Below, piece after piece: positions 55,635 through 64,000 of a stretch of DNA of 64,000 nucleotides. Made by a program: the position numbers and the translations under genes. A model generated the notes under the pieces. That model was not told where the DNA came from, did no database searches, and saw nothing but the letters and a program-made list of their open reading frames with translations. Source of the DNA: Nicotiana tabacum. Lineage: Eukaryota; Streptophyta; Magnoliopsida; Solanales; Solanaceae. Positions within the stretch are counted from its first letter, which is position 1; each line of letters starts with the position of its first letter. The stretch lies in contig NC_134082.1 of NCBI RefSeq assembly GCF_000715075.1, forward strand, positions 192,995,948 through 193,059,947, given 5' to 3'.

Positions 55635-58149
55635 AGGTTACTTAGGTCTCACGAGTCATGAGAAGGTTTAGTAGAGTCTCGCGGATCGGTATGGAGACGT
55701 CTGTATTTATTCTCGAGAGGCTGCAGAACCTTTAGGAAAAACTTCATGTTCTTGAATTCTTATCGTGCGTCCTTAATTCAGCTTGAAAAGTAACTTTTGA
55801 AGCTCCTTCCACGTGTTCGTATGCGCGCTGAGCGCTCAGTATTAGATGTGCCTTGATGGCTTGTGATTCCCCGATCGAGGGGCGAGATGTGATTTCTGTG
55901 ATGTTCGATGTTGGGCTAGTCTGGAGAACTTGAGGTCAGATCTTTGCTTATGGCTTGAGCACCGAGGTGCTGATTGTGTGAGCAAGTGCTTTTGAATTTA
56001 TATGTTCGGTAATTTTTCCCTATTGTGGAAGTGACGGCTGAATGACTATGTAATAAGAATGTTAGTGCTGCGAGATATATTCGTATGATTGGGAAGTGAC
56101 GAGAAAGGTCTGCTGGAGAATAGAAGAACTATTAGGTGCTTGATTTCCGTCTGGATTCGAGTTATAGCCCGAGTTGTGGGCGTGTGAAGAATCTCTTCTT
56201 GTTTCCTAGTTGGGGGTGAAGTAAATTTCATGTTGCGGTACGAGTTCAGACTCAGAAAGACTAAGCGACAGCGTACGGTTTGTGATGGTGGAAGGTATAC
56301 AGAAATGTTAATGGAAGGCAAAGTAGGTGGGTTATCTCCTGTGAAGAATTCTGGGGTTGTGTGATCCTTATGTGTCTGTTAGAAAATCTCATTTACCAGT
56401 GGAATATAAGTGTTGAAATTTGAATGTGGGTCACTTCAGAGAACAAGCTTGACTGTTGCACGAGTGAATTGCGAGAATTGCAGAAGAGTTAAAGTACTAG
56501 ATGATCTGTGTTTTCGTAGGCTTGCAAAGGATTCGAGTTAAATCTCACTATGGTATTATGACATCAATAGAGTACAAGTGTTATGAGTTATTGAGAGAAT
56601 TTTGATCTATGACTCCGAGCCAAGTGGGGGAGTCTGATGTGAGTAGTTGATTGCACGGTTAGGTGCTACGTTAGTTCCAGTTGGAGGCGTGCGGGCGAAT
56701 CAGTTATGGCTTGCGGAATTTGAGACTGGGAATGACTCTAGTAAAGGAAAAAAAGAAAAAAAAAATCTTAACAAGGTATATAGTATGCTTCATAAGTGTG
56801 TAAGAATCACGGAATGTCTTAAGTTGTTGTTGGTAAAGAATGATCCGTGCATAGAGCAGGAAGTTGCTTGGATGTGTTAGAATGAGGATTTCATTCTGCG
56901 GTGTCAGAGTGCTAATGAGGCACATGCGGTTCTGTTCATTTGATCAGGCTAATTGCAGTTTGAATAGGGTGAATGACTCTCAAGAATGGTTCTAATGTGT
57001 TCAAGATTTTACATATAACAGTTGGGTAAGTTAAAGTTGTATATGTGGTTAGAGACTGAGTTCTCATTAGAAGATGTCGAGACTTGTGGTATTTTCTTTA
57101 CAAATTATGAGATTCTATGTATCAGTACCAGGAAGGTAAAGGTAACAGATTTAGATTTGCAGGAAGTCTCTTCAGAGCAAAGTACCTTGATCGTGGTGCT
57201 CGTGGGAATATCTGAGAAAGTATTTAGCGGCTTATTAGCCTTAGACGGTGTGGCATTATGCTTGGGTCCCGTGTGGTAAGTTTGGGTTGAGGAATTGTGA
57301 TGTTATAACAAGAATGAGTATTAAGTTAAAGGTAAATCAGAAGGAAATTTAGATAGATGGAATAGTTTGATAGTAGACCGAATCGGTATGGTAAGGATAT
57401 GATTAATTCCTTGTGTGTGTTCAAGGTAATGAATTCATTCAGGTATTTTGCGGCGATGCTCTTAGGTTTTGATGGCTGGATTAGCTTGATCGAGTTAGAA
57501 GGATTCAGTCCTGACATGTCTGATTTGTGCAAAGGGAGCTCGGAGAGTTCTTGATAGTTTTTACCACGGTTTGGAGATGTATACTTTCTATGGGCATGCG
57601 AAGCGAGGAGCATGGGATGTATAGTGATTTTTCTTCTAGATTGGTACCAATGGAAAGTCCTTGACTAGTTGAGTACGTAGATGTTTGTGGCTCGGAAGGA
57701 AGATGAAGTTATCATGTTATCCTGAGATGGTATGGTATATGCGGTAGGTTGTGAAGGATTGACAATTGTGTGTGGAAGGTTACGGTTCAGTTCTGAACAG
57801 AAAGTCATGAATTCTTAGGCAGCACGGGCAGTTTCAGATGATTAAGGAAGTGGTAGTGCTAATTGGGGTGAATTGACGAGGGTATGTGTTTCAGAAAAGA
57901 CAATGTGATTAGGTTGATGGTACTTCGGTAGTATCGCGACACTTTCTTGTTAGATCGACTGGTGATATTCGAGTTTGCTTGGTGGCACAGGGAAATTTTG
58001 AGTATCTATCGTGGAATGATTTGGGAATTTGAGGCGTAATATGTATTCGGACGACAAAATTGGGATCGGATATGGTGATTCGTGCGCCATATGGATTTAG
58101 AGACATGAAAGTTCTCACATTCAGGCTATGTTGTGGTTGAGAGTCGTGT
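55635..58149 (+). other. Gypsy internal region, non-coding part
   Basis: About 2.5 kb where gag and protease would be expected. Only short open frames are seen and none resembles Gag or a zinc knuckle. The region just after the PBS resembles the leader of Tekay-type elements (TCGAGAGGCTGCAGAAC). Confidence 0.5.
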
Positions 58150-58540
58150 GTATCGGCACTGTTTAGTGACTATCAGGGTTTGGAGACCCGAGTGGATCTT
58201 TCTTTATTGGTATGTTAGATATTGGACGTGATGTTGGAGTTCAGACCAGTTGTCTCCGTGTGGTGTCATTCTGGACTGTCGCGCTAAGGCGGCACTGTTG
58301 GCTATGCTAGAAAAGCCATGGGTTGAGTGGCGAGGTTCGATGGATTATGTCCTAGTAGAGTGGTATTATATTTCTAAGGCTCAGCGGACGGCTGGGAAGG
58401 AGTGTCTTTCTTATTTGGGCTCTCGTGATGGATGTCAGTGTAGGGCTCCTCATATTGGTCCAGTTCCGGGGGTGAGGAACTTTTCGGATGTGTTTCATGT
58501 TGTCGGGCATGTCGCCAGGCAAGGTTGTTGATTTCGATAT
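58150..58540 (+). pseudogene. Relic of gypsy protease end and protease-RT linker
   Basis: In the +2 frame from 58250 the words VILDCRAKAALLAM, EWRGSMDYV, SKAQR, GKECLSYL and VRNFSDVFHV correspond to the conserved HAILDCHAKTV...DFPDVFP region between protease and reverse transcriptase of Tekay/Del chromoviruses. The frame ends before the reverse transcriptase and several conserved positions are changed. Confidence 0.65.
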
Positions 58541-59723
58541 TGATTCGATGACGGAAACCAAATAATATTATTGAGGGATGTGTTGATTCGATTGTTATTG
58601 AACTTATTAGTAATCTGGGAGGTCTATGAATTACATTTCTGTGTTGCGAGATGTATGGTTTGTTGGTTATGGTCACATATGGTGCGTTTCTATTGGGGTT
58701 CATAGTCGAAGTCGAGCAGGAAGAGTAATTGGGTGTTGCTCTGTGAATGGCATATCGGTTATGTCCTATCGGGTTTGTGTGGTATATGCTATTTGCTTCA
58801 CCGTGGGTGTAATGGATTTACTTTGGTTCCAGACATCAAATTGTGTGTGGTTGTCAATTTCGAGCATAGTGAATTGAGGTATTTCATGTGGAACAGTGTT
58901 TGGATAGGATCGCGCATCTTGCAGCGAAGCTATGTTGAGATATGACCTTGCGGGTTAGATTCGGGTGTTCTATTTCTATGATGTGAGACGGGTCCTCAGC
59001 CTTGTGTGGTGATGGTACTAGTGAGCTTGAGGTACAACTCTTGCATTTGAGTCAGTTTCATGATGTGAGTATGTTCGGATTATTGCTTATTGGTACGCAG
59101 ACTGTGCAAGTTGTGGCTTTATTCTGTGTGGGATTAGATGCGATCGTTGGGGTTTTAATGAATACAAACGGGTTCGATTTCAGCATGTTTGAAGGATAAT
59201 ATCAAGGTTCGGCTCAGAAATTTGCTATGGTCCTTGCCGAAGGAGAAATGACCTTACGAATGGTTGATCTAAGAAATGGTTATGGTTTATTGCGTATTTC
59301 GATTATCATTGGCAGTATATGGAAGTGTTCGAATGAGACTTTAGTTGATAAAAGGTTTTCTATCGGTATTCGGTTGTTATGTGCAGCTGCTATGATTAGA
59401 AGTTATCGCTACGAGTATTTGAGTTATGTGGTATATCATGTGACTACACCTGAGATAGCAGATATGGTTTATTACAGCTTGTTCGAACTTATTCACAGTA
59501 TAAATGTGAGATTCTGATCATATTGAGGATTTTAGAAGCAGAAATGTGGTTCTATGGTTTATGGACTAGGATGGATTGTGAAATTTCAGTTATATTGTGT
59601 TATCGAACCTATATGAGGTAGGGTAACGTGGGATCACCCTTGGGTATATGCATGGTAAAGTTATTCATCTACGTGTTAGAATTTAGAACAACTCTAGCTA
59701 CGTTCGAGGATGAACGTGTGCTT
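58541..59723 (+). other. Gypsy internal region, 3' non-coding part
   Basis: RT, RNase H, integrase and chromodomain are absent. Short open frames are unrecognised. The end (GTTCGAGGATGAACGTGTGC) matches the usual 3' segment of such elements. Confidence 0.5.
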
Positions 59724-59736
59724 AAGTGGGAGAGGA
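59724..59736 (+). other. Polypurine tract of the gypsy element
   Basis: AAGTGGGAGAGGA lies directly before the 3' LTR. Confidence 0.85.
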
Positions 59737-62700
59737 TGTAACGACCCAACCGGTCGTTTTGAGCTTTTGCACTTTGATCGCCAGTTCTCGGGCATGACTT
59801 GCCTCGTATGACGTATTATGACTGATGTAGATTGATGGTTTTGGTTTTCAGGAAAATCGTAAGGAATTTGAAAGAACAGTCTCAGATGAAAGCTTTGAAT
59901 TTGAAAGGTTTGACCAAGAGTTGACTTGTTTGTATATGATCTCAGATCAAAAATTTTATGATTTGGTTAGCTCCGTTAGGTGATTTGTGACTTAGGAGCA
60001 CGATCAGAATGAGTTTTGGAGTTGTAGAGAAGATTTAGGCTTGGATTGGCGAAGTTGATATTTTGGCGATTTCTGGTTGATAGGCGAGATTTTGATACGG
60101 GGGTCGGAATGAAATTCCGAGAGTTGCAGTAGCTCTGTTATGGCATTTGGGATGTGCGTGCAAAGTTTTAGGTCATTCGGACAAGGTTTGGTAGACTTTT
60201 TCATCGAAAATGTGTCTTTAGAGTTTTTAAAATTTTAAGGTTGAATTCGATGAAAAATAGGTGTTTTGATGTTGTTTATGGCGTTCCGAGGGTTGGAACA
60301 AGTTTGAATGATGTTTTGGGATTGGTTGTCATGTTTGGTTGAGGTCCCAGGGGCCTCGGGTGAGTTTCGGATGGTTAACGGATAGAAATTTGGGCTTGTG
60401 CAGCTGCTGGAAACTTTCTGCTGCACTGTCTGGTTTCCTTCTTCGCGTTCGCGAAGAGGAAATTATGGACCTGCACATTTTGTGCTTCGCGTTCGCGAAG
60501 AGAGCCTCACGTTCGCGAAAAAGGATTTGGCTTATGAAATTTTGTTCTTCGCGTTCGCGATGAGTGCCTCACGTTCGCGAAGAAGAAGGAATTCTGTTGC
60601 ACAGGTCTTACTTCGGAGGCTTATATCTCTCAATCTACAAAATATTTGGAGAGGATTTAAAAACAAAAGTTGTAGCTCTTTGAGTCTGGTTTCCAGAAAC
60701 ATATTATAGAAGGCATTCGGAGTTGTGTGCAAAAAGTTATGACCGTTACACTTGAGGCTGTCCAAGCAGAGTTTGGAAAAATGATTTTTGGAATTTTGTT
60801 CTTCGCGAACGCGAGAGGAGGACCGCGAACGCGAAGAACAAATCGCTGGGCAGCAGAATAAAGTCCAAACTCGTCTAACTCTTCCATTTTTGGATCAAGG
60901 GAGCTCGGGTGAGGCGATCTTTCGGAGGATTTTCAAAGAAAACAACGGAGCAAGTCTTCTTAACTCAATTTTGGTTAGATTACTCGAATCCATCATTGTT
61001 TTTAACATTAATTGATGATTTTAGTTGGTAAAATCTTGAAAACCCTCTTGGATAGAATCGTGGATTTGAGGGTCGAAATGTGATGGGATTTGAATAATTT
61101 TGGTATGGTTAGACTCGTGGGGATATAAGGAACCCATTGATGTAAAAATTTCTGAGTTTCAAGAAGTGGGCCCGGGGCTCGGGTTTTGCCAATTTCGGGA
61201 TTTTTGATATTTTTCGATTGTTTTTGATTGGTTATTATTCCCTTAGCCTATTGTGACGTATTCGTTGTGGTTTTGGTCAGATTCGATGCGCGAGGAGGCC
61301 GATTTGAGAGGCAAGGGCATAACGAGCTAGAGGTTTGGCCGACTTGAGGTGTGTAATGATTGTAAATGATATCCTGAGGGTTTGAAACCCCGGATTGCAC
61401 ATCATTGAGGTGAGACACGCGCTGGATGATGAGCGTGGGGCTTTTACTACTGGGGATTGTGACTTGGTCCGTCCCGATTGATGATTTTTACCGCATATTT
61501 GACTGAAATTTATTTGTTATCATCATGATGTGGGTTGATTGCCATATTTGGGCTTCGTGCCAACATTTGGACCCTTCGGGGATTTTTATCATTGTTTCCT
61601 CACTGCTTGACTTATTATTTGAACTTAGTCATGTTGATATCTACTGTTTTACAAACTCAGCCACTTTTACTCAGATTTGAAACTTAAATGATATTTCTAC
61701 ATCATGTTTTGGGCTTAGAACTACTGTTTTACTAATGCCCAAGGGGCTTGTGATGATTTTTGGACTGAGTGAGGCCGAGGGCCATATGTGAGGATATGCT
61801 GAGTGATATGAGGCCGAGGGCCTGAGATACTTTATATGCCACGAGGTGGCTTGAATGATGTGTGGCCGAGTGCCGAGTGATGATGCCAGAGGTGGCTTGA
61901 TATAGCGCTTGGGCCGTAAGGGGCCCCTCCGGAGTCTGCACACCCACAGTGAGAGCGGGTATCCATTGTTCTGAGTGATTGTGAGGTAACCCGAGGGGCT
62001 GATATGAGTGATTGTGAGGTAACCCGAGGGGCTAATACTATTCCGAGAGTGAGCTCGCGGGGCTGATACTGTCCTGAGAGTGAGCCCGAGGGGTAGATTT
62101 CTACTTGTTATTTTGATACTGAGCCCGATGGACAGATTTTTACTTGTTATTTATTGCCAAATTACCTGTTTTACTTGTTTTAAAAGAGATTTCATTTGAT
62201 ACTTCACTGGTTTACCGATTTTAAGTGATTTCAGTGCTTCTATATAGAATGATTTGTGCCTTTACGTGTTTTCTTGCTTTCAGCCATTATTTATATTTAT
62301 TACTCACTGGGTCGGAGTACTCACATTACTCCCCGCACCGTGTGTGCAGATTCAGGCATAGCATATTTCCATTCCTGAGAGCTGATCCTTCCAGTCCAGG
62401 CGGTGTTTCGGAGACTTCGAGGTAGCTGTTGGCATCCGCTGCCCCAGTGACTCCCTTATCTTATCATTTCCATATTATTCAAACTATTGTATCGAATTTC
62501 GTATTTAGTAGACTTCTATCAGGATTCTTTAGTTGCTCATGGCTTGTGACACCCCGGTTAGGTCTATGTCAGGTTGGATTTCTGCACTCTTATCTATACT
62601 TTCCGCTATTGGTTTTATTAAACCATGTCTATACTATAATTGTGTTAACTTATTGTTTAAAAGACGAATTGGGTTAGACTGGCTGGCATTGTCTTCACGA

Positions 62701-62741
62701 GAGGCGCCATCACAACCAGGTTCAGGAATTGGGTCGTGACA
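59737..62741 (+). repeat. 3' LTR of the gypsy element (3,005 bp)
   Basis: TGTAACGACCCAACC to GGTCGTGACA, followed by ATATA. It differs from the 5' LTR by many substitutions and by indels in the palindrome cluster and minisatellite block, so the insertion is clearly older than the copia copies A and C. Confidence 0.92.
60435..60845. repeat. CG-rich palindrome cluster in the 3' LTR with a long hairpin
   Basis: Several TTCGCGTTCGCGAA copies or variants at 60438-60590. At 60798-60840 GTTCTTCGCG and, after a short loop, CGCGAAGAAC form a stem of at least 10 bp that can extend with two mismatches. Confidence 0.75.
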
Positions 62742-62755
62742 ATATATACATGTGT

Positions 62756-62951
62756 TAAGAATTTGTGATCAATAAATGGTTATCACTACGGTTGTTTATT
62801 TATTTGACATCATTGAAATTCTTAACAGCTTTGTACGTGTGCAATTATGGTAATACATGAATAGAGAATTATGACTAATAGATAGGAGCCACCAAGGTGG
62901 TCCATTTATTTGAGTCATTTAAAAATTCTCAATATACTATGTGTCAATTGT
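62756..62951 (+). repeat. Two diverged ~100-bp repeats of the outer element
   Basis: 62756-62847 and 62864-62951 share the order AGAATT...TGATTAA/ATAAATGG...TTTATTTATTTGA...CATT-AAAATTCT with 52550-52647. The gypsy insertion separated the first unit from the other two. Confidence 0.5.
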
Positions 62952-63289
62952 CTTGAATCAGTGTATACTAGTGGTGGAGTTTTTATCAACTAAAAAGGGT
63001 ATTTACCATTAGATACTAGTAACACTAAATTTATTTATGAGAAGAGATATTAAGGACTTCACCAAAAGAATGAAAAGTAATATCTTGAATTCTCATGTGT
63101 ATAAAACGGGAGGACAATTTGATGTAAGAGGAAATATTATGTACTTTTCACAAAAGAAAGGACATAATCAATGTCATATGCTCATGGAATAATTATAAGG
63201 AGAATGGAAATCAATATCATATTTATTTTAATTCATGAAACTGCATAAAAGGTTATTCTCCGAGTTTGGTTACAGGCTGTTGGTCATGT

Positions 63290-64000
63290 CTTTGACAAAC
63301 TCCGATTGACCTGAAACTTGGTAGGTTCATCGAAAACGATCTAGTGAAAAACTCACTACAATGCAGTGAATCATGATGTTTTTCGGCATTTTGAGGTCGT
63401 TTAGATGGTTTTTCAAGCAGTTTATTAAATTGAATTTGTTATAATGAAAAATTATTCTTTATTTATCAGTTTTATTTGTGTTAAATCTGGAACATAATTA
63501 GACATGATGATTTAACTTGATATGATATATGGAAAGAATGTAAATCGCATTGATTTAATCTTAAATTCGCCTAACATAATTTATTTGAATTTGGTCTAGT
63601 TTTGGTGATCATCATCTCCAATTTGACTTAAAATTTGGTGGGTTCATCGAAAATGACCTGATAAGAAATACTCACTGCTATGCAGTGAATTATGTCGTAT
63701 TTCGACAATTCAAGGTCATTTAGATATATTTTTTGACAGTTTGCGGGATTAAAATGTGATTTAAACATGAAAAGTCATTCCTTTTATGTCAGTCTTATTT
63801 TGTTAAATCTGAAACATGATGATGCATGTTTATTTTATATGAACTGATATATGGTTGGAATGTATGTCATTTTTTAAATTCCTAAAAATGCTTAAATTGT
63901 AACTTTTGTGATCTCCAATTGACCTAAAATTTGGTAGGCCTATCGAAAATCCCGGTAAATAATACTTTTTGTATGCAGCGAATAACATTTTTAGTATTTC
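63290..64000 (+). repeat. ~300-bp tandem repeats of the outer element (at least 2.3 units)
   Basis: The block CTCCGATTGACCTGAAACTT-GGTAGG-TTCATCGAAAA...ACTCACT-ATGCAGTGAAT recurs with anchors near 63299, 63617 and 63913, i.e. periods of about 318 and 296 bp. The array runs off the window. Confidence 0.75.

Larger units (their letters stand above)
52648..62741 (+). mobile_element. Gypsy LTR retrotransposon (Tekay/Del-like), 10.1 kb, non-autonomous
   Basis: Two ~3-kb LTRs (52648-55618 and 59737-62741) start TGTAACGACC and end GTCGTGACA. An iMet-type PBS, a 4.1-kb internal region and a purine tract lie between. ATATA duplications flank it (52643-52647 and 62742-62746). Only a decayed protease/RT-linker relic is coding-like (58150-58540), so the element could move only with help in trans. 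It is inserted in the outer LTR element. Confidence 0.92.
51720..64000 (+). mobile_element. Internal region of the outer, non-coding (LARD-like) LTR element, continuing past the window
   Basis: The region begins with the PBS and is interrupted by a hAT MITE (51788-52033) and a gypsy element (52648-62741). The remaining ~2 kb has no gag or pol signature. It carries a ~100-bp repeat present three times (about 52550-52647, 62756-62847, 62864-62951) and ~300-bp tandem repeats at 63290-64000. Lack of coding suggests a large non-autonomous element, but the window ends before its 3' LTR, so coding could still follow. Confidence 0.5.

Overview
The window is nuclear plant DNA, most likely from Nicotiana or a close solanaceous relative. 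It has intron-containing genes with GT-AG junctions, plant tRNA-iMet-type primer binding sites, a PsbQ precursor very like the tobacco protein as I remember it, and Ogre/Tat-type LTRs of a kind I associate with Nicotiana. About four genes and one gene fragment lie in a mostly transposon-derived landscape. Gene models were built by reading splice junctions by eye and keeping the reading frame.

Layout. 1-8.9 kb: the 5' LTR of a minus-strand Ogre/Tat-like gypsy element, split by a solo LTR of the same family (2104-6116, TSD TGAGG). 8.9-11.05 kb: a decayed copia element. 11-14.6 kb: AT-rich repeats and MITEs. 14631-16284 (-): a two-exon C2H2 zinc-finger gene. 17481-25093: two inverted ~1 kb hAT-like elements with a young 5.0-kb Tork/Tnt1-like copia (copy A, -) abutting the first one. 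25.7-27.2 kb: a hAT transposase relic and an importin-5-like fragment. 28299-37244 (-): a five-exon HSA32 gene whose third intron carries copia copy B (same strand, TSD TTACG). 40255-41411 (+): a three-exon DUF1218 (DESIGUAL/DEAL-like) gene. 41831-46669 (+): copia copy C. 46878-48922 (-): a three-exon psbQ gene. 50475-64000: the start of a large LTR element with no visible coding, into which a 10.1-kb gypsy element (52648-62741, TSD ATATA) and a hAT MITE have inserted.

The genes do not form a pathway. psbQ serves photosystem II, HSA32 serves long-term acquired thermotolerance, and the DUF1218 protein belongs to a family linked to leaf symmetry and vein patterning. Their proximity still looks conserved: the Arabidopsis genes I know for PsbQ, the DUF1218 protein and HSA32 are At4g21280, At4g21310 and At4g21320, so this is an ancestral gene block expanded by transposons.

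I found no convincing new multi-gene system. The observations most worth a second look are: an in-frame amber codon shared by two young copia copies; the mosaic origin of copy C; the missing canonical acceptor at the conserved DUF1218 exon junction; the sense-strand retrotransposon inside HSA32; and the non-coding LTR elements with internal tandem repeats and CG-rich hairpins.
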